From: Methanobacteriota archaeon
Lineage (GTDB): Archaea; Halobacteriota; Methanomicrobia; Methanomicrobiales; Methanomicrobiaceae
DNA length: 23,684 nucleotides
Direction: 5' to 3'
NCBI GenBank assembly: GCA_023396365.1
Contig: JAEWWL010000079.1
Coordinates: 1-23,684, forward strand
The notes below the pieces were generated by a model. It saw only the letters and a list, made by a program, of their open reading frames with translations, searched no databases and was not told the DNA's origin. The translations under genes and the position numbers were made by a program. Below are positions 16,269 through 23,177 of this stretch, piece by piece; within the stretch, counting starts at the first letter, position 1, and each line of letters begins with the position of its first letter.

Positions 16269-16788
16269 TGTATCCTTTGCTTTGAAGAACAGAGATCATA
16301 TTCCTCTTCCAGATTGATAAATTATCAGCAGGATAGCTCATAACCTCATCATCCCAAATTTTTTTCAGGCCTGAATCAGAACTTACAAGAGTTGTTTTTC
16401 CCTTAACCTCACCTGCAGGGCTTTTATCAGAATTAAAAATCCTGAATATGCAGCACCTGAATCTTCTGCAGAATAATGGCGCAGTATCATGAACCGCACA
16501 AAAATATTCAGACTGACTGCCGCCCTCAATTAAAAAAGGGCACCACTCAGGATGCTTTTTGCTTTCAGATGGTAAAAAAATATCCCTGTACTGCCGCATT
16601 ACAACAGGATAAAAAGTTTCTTTTGAAAGCTCATGAACTGCAGCATATCTTAAAGGCCCCATCATACCGGTAATTTTTACGTATCTGCCCATACCCATGC
16701 AGCATTTTCCGCACATAGTGCACTTAAATTCAGCCACAATAATACAGAGTCCGGTAAAATAATTAATGATTGCCTCTTTCAATATCAA
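16249..16788 (-). CDS. YkgJ family cysteine-cluster protein
   Basis: Carries the CxxCxxCC signature CTMCGKCC (C23, C26, C29, C30) with later cysteines in the usual pattern: C83 in EWCPFL, C97 in YFCAVH, C107 in FCRRF and C112-C113. YkgJ-type proteins are thought to bind Zn or Fe-S; their function is unknown. From ATG 16788 it is 179 aa. An internal GTG at 16737 (residue 18) would begin VAEFKCTMCGKCC, closer to family N-termini, and would leave space for a promoter in the otherwise 42-bp divergent gap to the sugar-nucleotidyltransferase. I keep the longer form but the shorter one is plausible. The 92-aa Cys-rich gene follows with overlap. Confidence 0.82.
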   Translation of the reverse strand: MILKEAIINYFTGLCIIVAEFKCTMCGKCCMGMGRYVKITGMMGPLRYAAVHELSKETFYPVVMRQYRDIFLPSESKKHPEWCPFLIEGGSQSEYFCAVHDTAPLFCRRFRCCIFRIFNSDKSPAGEVKGKTTLVSSDSGLKKIWDDEVMSYPADNLSIWKRNMISVLQSKGYSVCEYD

Positions 16789-16830
16789 TCGGCTGTCTTT
16801 ATTAGAGAATACTGACTAAAACTCATTAAC

Positions 16831-18009
16831 ATGAAGGTTTGTATTATGTGCGGCGGAGAGGGGACCAGACTTCGCCCGCTTACGTTTGAACGCCCCAAAC
16901 CATGTATTCCAATAGTCAACATTCCGTCAATACAGCATCTTGTATCCCATCTCTCCAACCTCGGATTCAATGATATAATCGTTACAATCGGCTATAAGGG
17001 CGATGCTATACAAAATGCCTTAGGCGACGGATCGCTTTTCGGTGTAAATATCACATATGTCAAAGAGGAGACAAAACTAGGAACTGCAGGAAGCGTAAAA
17101 AACGCCGAGGAGTATCTTAAAGATTCCCCGTTCCTTGTTGTCGGAGGAGATCATGTAACAGACATTGATCTCCTGTCATTCTACAGGGATCACATTAAAG
17201 GCGAAAGCATCGTATCAATAGGTCTAATAAGCATAGATGAGCCGTGTGATTATGGAATCGCTGAGATAGATATCAATTATCACATAAAAAGATTCAGGGA
17301 AAAGCCATCGCCTGGTGAAATCTTCTCAAACCTTGCAAGCACCGGAATTTATGTCTGCAATCCTGAAATTTTCAGCTACATTCCCAAAGGGGAAAAATTT
17401 GACTTTGCAAAAGATCTTTTCCCTCTTCTCATGCAGAGATGCATGATAATTAAAGGCTGGCTTGCACGCGGGAACTGGTCGGATGTTGGAAGCCCCCAGT
17501 CTCTTCGTCAGGCAGAACACTGGAAGCTTCAGGATATGCATTACACAAATATCAGAGGAGATGTAACTGTAAAGGGAGCACATGTACTAGGCCCAGTACA
17601 GCTTGGCGATTCGATAACAATTGGTGAAAATTCAAGAATAATAGGTCCTGTATCAATAGGTTCAGGAACAAAAATCGGTGAAAATGTCCTTATAGGCCCA
17701 TACACAAGTATTGGCGAACACTGCAGAATAGAACATGATGCAAAAATCTTTTCATCGTCAATCTACAATCATGTGGAAATAGGTGCACAGACAACAATAT
17801 CCGGCAGCATCATCGATAATGATGCTAAAACAGGCGTTTTGTGCAGTATTGAAAATGACACAGTAATTGGTCCGAGAAGCACGCTTAAAAACAGGACCGT
17901 GGTTCACTCAGGAACAAGAATCTGGCCTGAAGTCATAACAGAAGAAGGGCAGGTTGTAAAAGAGTATGTCCTCAACGATAATTTTGAAACATCACATTCA
18001 GGATCCTAA
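16831..18009 (+). CDS. Sugar-phosphate nucleotidyltransferase with left-handed beta-helix (mannose-1-phosphate guanylyltransferase-like)
   Basis: A 392-aa NDP-sugar pyrophosphorylase that couples a sugar-1-phosphate to an NTP for glycan or glycoprotein synthesis. The Rossmann-like GT-A domain (1-235) has GGEGTRLRP (8-16), ERPKPCIPIVN (20-30), LGTAGSV (83-89) and GGDH (105-108, Mg-binding Asp). From about 245 to 370, hexapeptide repeats with I/V-G spacing (SIGSGTKIGENVLIGPYTSI) form a left-handed beta-helix. This arrangement matches GDP-mannose or glucose-1-phosphate enzymes; the exact sugar and base cannot be fixed from sequence. It lacks the C-terminal acetyltransferase residues needed to call GlmU. 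Neighbouring genes give no pathway hint. It ends in a bidirectional terminator. Confidence 0.9.
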   Translation: MKVCIMCGGEGTRLRPLTFERPKPCIPIVNIPSIQHLVSHLSNLGFNDIIVTIGYKGDAIQNALGDGSLFGVNITYVKEETKLGTAGSVKNAEEYLKDSPFLVVGGDHVTDIDLLSFYRDHIKGESIVSIGLISIDEPCDYGIAEIDINYHIKRFREKPSPGEIFSNLASTGIYVCNPEIFSYIPKGEKFDFAKDLFPLLMQRCMIIKGWLARGNWSDVGSPQSLRQAEHWKLQDMHYTNIRGDVTVKGAHVLGPVQLGDSITIGENSRIIGPVSIGSGTKIGENVLIGPYTSIGEHCRIEHDAKIFSSSIYNHVEIGAQTTISGSIIDNDAKTGVLCSIENDTVIGPRSTLKNRTVVHSGTRIWPEVITEEGQVVKEYVLNDNFETSHSGS

Positions 18010-18020
18010 AAAATTTTTTT
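18008..18020. terminator. Bidirectional A6T7 terminator
   Basis: AAAAAATTTTTTT lies between, and overlaps, the convergent stop codons of the nucleotidyltransferase (ends 18009) and the CBS-ParB gene (ends 18019). It offers a T-run to each strand. Confidence 0.5.
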
Positions 18021-18804
18021 AATTGTGCCTTACAAGACGGTGAGTTATCGCCATCAGGGGATGTCTTGCATAATCAAGGACTTTAACATCATCAAGGGTT
18101 TTTAAATTCATCTCGCGGGCTGTCTTTTCAAGACCAAGCTCGACGTCCTCTTCTATCTCGATAACATATGCATCAAGCTCTTTTATGCCAAGACGTTTTG
18201 CTGCAACAGCCCTGTGATGACCGTCAACAAGAATCAGTTTTCCAGGCCTTCTTACAACAATGATTGGTTCGGCAAGACCTTTTTTTATCTCATACATTCT
18301 GCCTTCAAGTTCATCTTCGTAGATTTTGGACTGCGTAGGCAAAAGATCACTTACAAAAACAGTCTCCCGGTTAAGCTTTGGATCAACATCATGAAGCATC
18401 TTTAGTGTTTCAATGAACTTATAAACCTTTTCAGGAGATACATGCTCAATCTGCGATCTTATTACATCTGCATTGGATATTATCCCTATAAGATTTCCGT
18501 CTTCGTCAACAACAGGCAGTTTTTGAATACCTGAACGGAAAATAACCCGGGCGGCATCGTTTATACTCATATCTGCATCAGCCACAATCAGATGCCTTGA
18601 CATCGCCCTTTCAATGGTTGTTGAAGGATAAACAAATAGAAGATCCCTGGCTGCAATATACCCGACAACTTTTTTGCCGTCAACAACCGGAAAGCCGTCA
18701 TGTCTGGTTTTTCTTATTGCTTCAATAACATCACGGGCAGTGCCTTTGACGTCTATTGTGACAACATCAGAGGTCATATAATTTTTGACCTTTTTCTTAT
18801 CCAT
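18019..18804 (-). CDS. CBS-pair and ParB/SerK-fold domain protein
   Basis: A 261-aa cytosolic protein with two CBS domains (about 5-60 and 65-120), which usually sense adenine nucleotides, followed by a ParB-like fold (about 148-215) with the diagnostic VDGHHRAVAAKRLG (193-206). In Thermococcus the free-serine kinase SerK (ADP-dependent) belongs to this ParB-like archaeal group, and DGHHR is shared. A small-molecule kinase is therefore at least as likely as a DNA-partition role; no parA is nearby. An in-frame TTG at 18837 adds 11 residues without an SD. I start at ATG 18804, whose sequence fits CBS N-termini (KVKNYMTSDVVTID). It is a single-gene unit. Confidence 0.85.
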   Translation of the reverse strand: MDKKKVKNYMTSDVVTIDVKGTARDVIEAIRKTRHDGFPVVDGKKVVGYIAARDLLFVYPSTTIERAMSRHLIVADADMSINDAARVIFRSGIQKLPVVDEDGNLIGIISNADVIRSQIEHVSPEKVYKFIETLKMLHDVDPKLNRETVFVSDLLPTQSKIYEDELEGRMYEIKKGLAEPIIVVRRPGKLILVDGHHRAVAAKRLGIKELDAYVIEIEEDVELGLEKTAREMNLKTLDDVKVLDYARHPLMAITHRLVRHN

Positions 18805-18919
18805 TAATCTGAAAATATTGATGTTTAACAATATCAAAGGCTCGGTGATGCAAAAAAATTATTTTGCTAAATTTAAAACCACTGCTGACTTATCATCAGC
18901 TGAATTTTTTTTTTATAGT

Positions 18920-19390
18920 TTATTCAATTGAAATCTCACTTATAGCAGCCGGCTCTGCCTTTTTTAAGTGCACTTCAAGAACACCGCTTTTAAAGCTTGC
19001 ATTGGAGCCTGCCATAACAACATCAGAAGGCAGTGACACAATCCTTTTCATGCTTCCATATGATCTCTCACGCATGAAATAGCCTTTATCGGTGTCTTCC
19101 TCTTCGGTCTCTTTTTTTCTCTCACATGAAATTTCAACAGTTCTTGGGTCAAGCAGTTTCAGCCTGATATTTTCCTTTTCTGCACCCGGAAGGTCGGCAA
19201 TAATGATTGCCTCTCCTTCATTGTCCATGACATCAACACGGCACTCTCCGGTTATAGCAGGGAGAACACGCTGGGAGAATGCATTATTATAGCCGCCTAA
19301 TGTCCGGGCAATTCTTCCTTCCATCTCTGCCATCATATCATCAATTTCATTCCACAATGAATGAACAGGATATATGGGTTTTCTATTCAT
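18920..19390 (-). CDS. Hsp20/alpha-crystallin small heat shock protein
   Basis: A 156-aa ATP-independent holdase. N-terminal helical arm (1-45), alpha-crystallin domain about 48-145 starting CRVDVMDNEGEAIIIADLPG and including RERSYGSMKRIVSLPSDV (107-124, the hallmark region) and ASFKSGVLEVHLKK (130-143, near the A-x-x-x-n-GvL signature), then a short tail EISIE with an I-x-I motif for oligomer contacts. The ATG is preceded by GAGGTGAG with 6-nt spacing, a very strong SD. It is a single-gene unit. Confidence 0.95.
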   Translation of the reverse strand: MNRKPIYPVHSLWNEIDDMMAEMEGRIARTLGGYNNAFSQRVLPAITGECRVDVMDNEGEAIIIADLPGAEKENIRLKLLDPRTVEISCERKKETEEEDTDKGYFMRERSYGSMKRIVSLPSDVVMAGSNASFKSGVLEVHLKKAEPAAISEISIE

Positions 19391-19547
19391 GCTTATCTCA
19401 CCTCTTTTTATTCACGGCAAACCATATGCCTAACCCTAAGTAAACAATTAAACTATTTAAATTTAATTTTTATAACAACGGTATACTTCAGACCGGTAAA
19501 AATTAGAACGCATTTATTTATCTTATATTAATCAGACATAGATAAGG

Positions 19548-20222
19548 ATGAAAAAACAGGAAATGAAAAAAGAAAAAAACTCACAGAAAACAATGTCGAG
19601 AATATTTGTCGTTTTTATTTTATTGTCTTGTGTGATTGGTTTTTCACTGACAGCTTCATTTTTTACAATATTCAAAAAAGTTGAACCGGGCAATTACGTA
19701 ATTGTTGACTATACATTAAGCTATGAAAACGGCGCTCCTATGATCTCGTCATCACAGTCAGTTGTCCAGAGGGCATACCAGGACGGATATGCAGTCGCTC
19801 TTACAAGCCCGCTGATTCTTAAGGCAGGTGCTCTTCAGACTGAGAGAATCACTCCTGTTGAAGCCTATGTTTATCCCGGCGGAATGACACAGTATGCACT
19901 TTTTGATCTCGAGCTTGATTCAATCAGCACCGACATTTTAGGAATGAGCCAGAATGATGTAAAAAAGATAAACCTTGAGTTTGCACAAAATCTTACACAG
20001 AATATGAGCTCTTTTTCATACAACGCAATTGGCGGCAATTTCAGCGAGACACAGGTAGGTCTTATTGTTCCGCTTGCATTCAACTACTATCCTGATGAAA
20101 ACAACAGCAACGAATCTGTAAAACTGGAGAGACCTTCAGTAATCATAGATAAAACAGACGACAATATTGTCTTAAGATACGGGTACGCTGTCGCAGACAT
20201 CCAGATAACCCAGATACAATAA
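19548..20222 (+). CDS. Membrane-anchored FKBP-like protein
   Basis: A 224-aa protein with a Lys-rich N-terminus, one membrane segment (about 18-42) and an extracytoplasmic domain. Two parts resemble FKBP-type prolyl isomerases: VEPGNYVIVDYTLSYENGAP (45-64, as in the family's GD-V-VDY-G-L-DG) and ILGMSQNDVKKINLEF (like the GM-GE-K-I block). Intervening segments are divergent and the SlyD-type metal and IF-domain motifs are absent, so isomerase activity is doubtful; it may be a chaperone-like domain. An ATG at 19563 could also be the start. TATA-like elements lie 20-30 nt before 19548, allowing a leaderless mRNA. It is a single-gene unit, divergent from the Hsp20 gene. Confidence 0.7.
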   Translation: MKKQEMKKEKNSQKTMSRIFVVFILLSCVIGFSLTASFFTIFKKVEPGNYVIVDYTLSYENGAPMISSSQSVVQRAYQDGYAVALTSPLILKAGALQTERITPVEAYVYPGGMTQYALFDLELDSISTDILGMSQNDVKKINLEFAQNLTQNMSSFSYNAIGGNFSETQVGLIVPLAFNYYPDENNSNESVKLERPSVIIDKTDDNIVLRYGYAVADIQITQIQ

Positions 20223-20242
20223 AATCCAATAATTTTCAAATA

Positions 20243-20249
20243 TTTTTTT
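20243..20249 (+). terminator. T7 terminator after the FKBP-like gene
   Basis: Seven T lie 20 nt past the stop, without a hairpin. The remaining 200 bp up to the convergent gene are AT-rich and show no gene. Confidence 0.4.
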
Positions 20250-20434
20250 ACCTTAAATATTCAGTCAGATTTTTAATTTTTACTCAACTGATTTACCTGT
20301 CTGCTTTAAATCATATATTCTCCTGAAAAGATGATACAGCAATTACAGAAAATATTTGAGGATTTTAGAATTTACATAAAAATAAAAATCAGAAATATTT
20401 GCCTTAATAACAGTGTGGAAATAAAAGATCTCTG

Positions 20435-20441
20435 AAAAAAA
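20435..20441 (-). terminator. T7 terminator after the HVO_0476-like gene
   Basis: On the minus strand a T7 run lies about 21 nt past the stop at 20463. Confidence 0.4.
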
Positions 20442-20462
20442 TATTTAAAATTTTATTAAAAA

Positions 20463-21041
20463 TTAATAATTTTTTACACCATAAACACGTTTGATTTTGC
20501 GTGCATAGGCTTTCCAGCCTTCCTTTCTCATCATAGAACCATTTCTAAGTTTGATATGGCTGACCCTGTATCTGTATTTTCCGCTCTGGTAGACATCGCC
20601 TATTACAACATCATCCTCACCGTTGTATTCAAGATACAAAGGAATTGTTTTTCTGCCATCATGATACGAGACTTTTATGATTACATTGTCAATCGCTCTT
20701 GTCCAAAGTGTATCAATATCAGCAGCATATGCACTTCCAACTCTTTTGTCATCAATCTCTATTGACGTTACTTCAACACCAGTTGAATCATCATCAATCT
20801 CTGCAACAAGCAAATCCCCGATAGAGATCATTTCATCCCCGGCAAGTTCAACAATACCTCTGCGTGACTCATTTTCACTGCTGATTATTGCCTTTACATC
20901 GATTTCTCCGGGCTCCTTTACTTTTACGACATGGTGGACACTGCCACAGTTATTGCATTGAACCAGCAGATCTGAAGATTCTTTTAATATGGTATGTTCC
21001 TGTTCACTATTGCAGACAGGACATAAAAACTCTGCATACAT
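20463..21041 (-). CDS. HVO_0476 family zinc-finger protein
   Basis: A 192-aa euryarchaeal protein with an N-terminal zinc ribbon (CPVC at 7-10, CNNC at 29-32 from this start), a central beta-rich region (LLVAEIDDDSTGVEVTSIEI) and a basic C-terminus (KAYARKIKRVYG). I recognise it as the HVO_0476-type family, whose function is not established. The ORF extends upstream to 21158, but the first 39 residues (including many hydrophobic ones) are unlike the family. MYAEFLCPVCNSEQ is the natural beginning, with ATG 21050 (MYP) a second option. An ATTATATTA TATA-like box lies about 20 nt upstream and there is no SD. It is the last clearly conserved housekeeping gene before the accessory region. Confidence 0.85.
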   Translation of the reverse strand: MYAEFLCPVCNSEQEHTILKESSDLLVQCNNCGSVHHVVKVKEPGEIDVKAIISSENESRRGIVELAGDEMISIGDLLVAEIDDDSTGVEVTSIEIDDKRVGSAYAADIDTLWTRAIDNVIIKVSYHDGRKTIPLYLEYNGEDDVVIGDVYQSGKYRYRVSHIKLRNGSMMRKEGWKAYARKIKRVYGVKNY

Positions 21042-21228
21042 CGGGTACATAATGGGTAATATAATGAGATAGTTGTTTGCCCACTTGGAAATATTTCCAC
21101 TTTTTAGAGCCCTAAGAACTCCATAGAATGAGCCATCAATATACATAATATCACACAAATTTCACTTTCGGATCACGCGCATTTTCTTTATCTTATCCAT
21201 CATCATATCAATCATCGAGGTAAGCGTA

Positions 21229-21477
21229 GTGCCTTTAAGACATCATTATAATAGATGCCTACACCCCCATGATGCACGACTACGCAGGCACAAAGTTGCT
21301 TCAGCCGGACGAGCTCACCAGAGCAGTACGACCCCGGCGCATGAGGGGAACACGGGGGCGTCACAAAGCATAGACAATTCATTTTCTGCATCTGAAGAAG
21401 ATGCAATTATAGACATAGTTCGCACGATTCTAGCAGAGCCGGAATTTACTGAACTGATAAAAGAATTGATAAATTAA
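21229..21477 (+). CDS. Doubtful 82-aa ORF in GC-rich patch, possible frameshifted relic
   Basis: GTG start with GAGGT 7 nt upstream. The C-terminal half (SEEDAIIDIVRTILAEPEF, then a short helix to the end) looks like genuine protein. Residues 4-43 are His/Arg/Ser/Ala-rich and look out of frame. In the next frame, 21239-21373 reads a protein-like 44 residues including DAYTPMMHDYAGTKLLQPDE, ending at TAG 21371. One extra base near 21236 and one missing base in the GGGGG run near 21354-21358 would join the two into a single reading. The 90 bases from 21281 are 62% GC (56 of 90), far above the neighbours. It could be a degraded gene, a sequencing-error victim or a spurious ORF. Everything else between 21042 and 21228 appears non-coding. 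Confidence 0.35.
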   Translation: MPLRHHYNRCLHPHDARLRRHKVASAGRAHQSSTTPAHEGNTGASQSIDNSFSASEEDAIIDIVRTILAEPEFTELIKELIN

Positions 21478-21496
21478 ATCAATCAATTCTTTTATC
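21456..21496. terminator. Perfect 15-bp inverted repeat between convergent genes
   Basis: GATAAAAGAATTGAT (21456-21470) is matched exactly by ATCAATTCTTTTATC (21482-21496) with an 11-nt AT-rich loop. It overlaps the end of the small ORF and lies 8 nt from the DUF1828 stop. A bidirectional terminator or 3'-end stabiliser is the simplest reading; the end of a mobile segment is an alternative. Confidence 0.55.
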
Positions 21497-21504
21497 TATT
21501 CTGT

Positions 21505-22293
21505 CTAAGCAGAGCCTAATTGAGGTATATTTTGTTCTTTAAGCACTTCCTGAAAACGATCAAAATTTCCAGATAATGTCGAAAAGGATTTGTCACTGAC
21601 GTCAGTAAATCTGGCTACTGATTTTCTGCTATTTTTTACCTGATTCTCATATATACCAATAGAATGAAACTTACTCGTTTTTTCGTACCAGAGAATGGTT
21701 ATTGTGGCATCGTCTATCTTTTTGTCTGAATTAAGAGCAAATATGAATATGGGCAAATCCCCTCCATCAATTCTGTAATCCACAGTGTATTTTCCCTCAA
21801 TGTCCAGTATAGGATCATGCCAATTGCATGAGATATTTTCCATAGGAACTAATTTTTCAACGGTAGCCTTCAAATCTTCCGCAAACGTTGATCTGACACG
21901 TTCTCTTGATAAAAAGAGTGTATCATATATTTTTGAGAGAGCCTGTATAAAGTTAAACAGTGTATGCCCGTATTTGGCATTCTTAATTCTAATATAAAGC
22001 TCTCCATCCTCTTCTTCTAATGAAAATTCACTCTTTACTTTATCAATTATTTCAGCTCTGGTTCCATCTGATAAGGCTTCAATATCGAGTTTATATGATA
22101 TATGTATGAATGTATGTCCCTCATCAGACAAAATCCAAGAATTATCCTTCTTTTTGAGAATAATGACATATCTGTCTCCGTCATTAAATCTAAAAGGAGT
22201 AAATATATGGAATCTATCTAATCCTTCCTCTTCGATCCTAATATCAGAACAAACAACAGATTTAAAAGATTTAATCATATCATTTTCAGTCAT
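21505..22293 (-). CDS. DUF1828/DUF1829-like protein
   Basis: A 262-aa soluble protein. Residues about 28-120 resemble DUF1828 (FHIFTPFRFNDGDRYVIILK, then WILSDEGHTFIHI near 53-65) and about 150-235 resemble DUF1829 (YRIDGGDLPIFIFALNSDKK, TILWYEK, FTDVSDKS). These domains co-occur in bacterial and phage proteins; their function is unknown. A TTG at 22329 would add 12 residues, but the ATG at 22293 has AGGAG with 6-nt spacing and overlaps the previous gene's stop as ATGA, so I choose it. It is the last gene of an RHH - DUF6978-like - DUF1828 operon. Family names are from memory; the domain pattern fits well. Confidence 0.75.
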   Translation of the reverse strand: MTENDMIKSFKSVVCSDIRIEEEGLDRFHIFTPFRFNDGDRYVIILKKKDNSWILSDEGHTFIHISYKLDIEALSDGTRAEIIDKVKSEFSLEEEDGELYIRIKNAKYGHTLFNFIQALSKIYDTLFLSRERVRSTFAEDLKATVEKLVPMENISCNWHDPILDIEGKYTVDYRIDGGDLPIFIFALNSDKKIDDATITILWYEKTSKFHSIGIYENQVKNSRKSVARFTDVSDKSFSTLSGNFDRFQEVLKEQNIPQLGSA

Positions 22294-22769
22294 ATTATTC
22301 TCCTCTGATTTATTCCCGGGGTCTGACAATTACAGTCTTTTATAAGGCATTGAAATGCATCTATATAATGTGAGTATCTATCTGTTACTATTGCATATTC
22401 TTCTTCTGAAAAACCATGTTCCTGGTATCTTTGAGTAGCATAATGGATATGAAAATTATAAAAAATTTCATGCTCAAGTGAGTTCTCATGTTCGTGACTT
22501 TTCCCATTATATCTCAGGAGAATAAATTCAGAATTAATATCAGGAAGTGTATATGTCAATATACACGAGAAATCCAAAGAATTATGTATAGATATTCTTA
22601 TGATTAGCCTGAATTGATTGTTATTAACACCCTTAATCTCAAAATTGATTTCTCTATGTCCTCTTTTTTGCTTGAAATTATTTAAATCACCTATTGTTTT
22701 AAAGATATCTTTAGGTATATCCTTTTTTTCATTAACCAATGTTTTAATTTTTTGGTCATCTATTATCAA
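22290..22769 (-). CDS. DUF6978-like protein
   Basis: A 159-aa soluble protein. The C-terminal half has a striking His/Asn/Tyr pattern: LLRYNGKSHEHEN (84-96), FHIHYATQRYQEHGF (106-120), then EYAIVTDRYSHYIDAFQCL and a CNC near the end. This resembles what I remember of DUF6978, a family often next to DUF1828 genes; the name is tentative. The clustered His (92, 94, 107, 109) could form a metal or catalytic site (inference). The start is TTG with GGGGGT 6 nt upstream. Its stop overlaps the DUF1828 start (ATGA), so the two products are translationally coupled and probably work together. It lies 37 nt after the RHH gene. Confidence 0.72.
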   Translation of the reverse strand: MIIDDQKIKTLVNEKKDIPKDIFKTIGDLNNFKQKRGHREINFEIKGVNNNQFRLIIRISIHNSLDFSCILTYTLPDINSEFILLRYNGKSHEHENSLEHEIFYNFHIHYATQRYQEHGFSEEEYAIVTDRYSHYIDAFQCLIKDCNCQTPGINQRRII

Positions 22770-22806
22770 TTTTGTACCCCCAAATTATTTGTTAATTAAC
22801 GTCATG

Positions 22807-23073
22807 TCACCTAGTTTCTTTCTTTTTTATTTCAGATTTTATTTCATCTTTCATTTGATTAATTTCTTCACGTATCATTTCTTTCAATTTATTAGCAGGA
22901 ATCCTTGCAACATCCTTCACGGTACCACTTTCGCGGTCGAGTTTTTCCTGGACTGCGCGACGCAACCATTCTGCAAGAGATTGTCCTTTTACTTTTGCAG
23001 ATTCTTCTGCCTTGTTACGCATTTCGATTGAGCATCTCAATGTGAATTGTGATTCACTATCTGGATTAACCAT
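22807..23073 (-). CDS. Ribbon-helix-helix (Arc/MetJ-type) regulator
   Basis: An 88-aa DNA-binding protein. A short beta strand and two helices form the ribbon-helix-helix fold: SQFTLRCSIEMRNKAEESAK (9-28), then SLAEWLRRAVQEKLDRE (32-48). A Lys/Glu-rich coiled-coil-like tail (60-88) could bind a partner. An in-frame TTG at 23088 is unlikely: the ATG at 23073 lies 27 nt downstream of a minus-strand TATA-like AATTATATG, the spacing of a leaderless archaeal mRNA. As first gene of the operon it probably autoregulates through repeats in the divergent region. RHH proteins often are antitoxins or plasmid copy-control regulators. Confidence 0.8.
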   Translation of the reverse strand: MVNPDSESQFTLRCSIEMRNKAEESAKVKGQSLAEWLRRAVQEKLDRESGTVKDVARIPANKLKEMIREEINQMKDEIKSEIKKKETR

Positions 23074-23177
23074 TTGTTTTAGAATCACAACGAACGCATA
23101 TAATTCTTTGTGAACGCAAAAGAACGCAGATGATTTTTAATACTATGGACGCAAATGATTCATAGTGATTCTATGAA
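23047..23177. promoter_or_regulatory. Divergent promoter/operator region with two repeat families
   Basis: Family 1 is GAACGCA at 23092, 23112 and 23122 and GGACGCA at 23147, all in the same orientation and spaced 20, 10 and 25 bp apart, close to whole or half helical turns. Family 2 is GTGATTC at 23049 and 23165, with its inverse GAATCAC at 23082. The 9-bp arms TTGTGATTC/GAATCACAA (23047-23055/23082-23090) flank the minus-strand start codon. A further inverted repeat TTCATAG/CTATGAA (23159-23165/23171-23177) spans the plus-strand ATG. TATA-like boxes lie near 23100 (minus) and 23138 (plus). Confidence 0.6.

Noticed and set aside
21042..21158. N-terminal extension of the HVO_0476-like protein
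   Set aside because: The 39 extra residues do not resemble the family, and the zinc-ribbon start at ATG 21041 matches the usual N-terminus.
21212..21406. A minus-strand 64-codon frame in the GC-rich patch
   Set aside because: Cys/His/Pro-rich composition typical of a wrong frame and no ribosome-binding site.
23092..23153. CRISPR-like or plasmid-origin iteron array
   Set aside because: The repeats are only 7 bp with unequal spacing and sit in a promoter between divergent regulators; no Rep gene is seen, so operators are the simpler reading.
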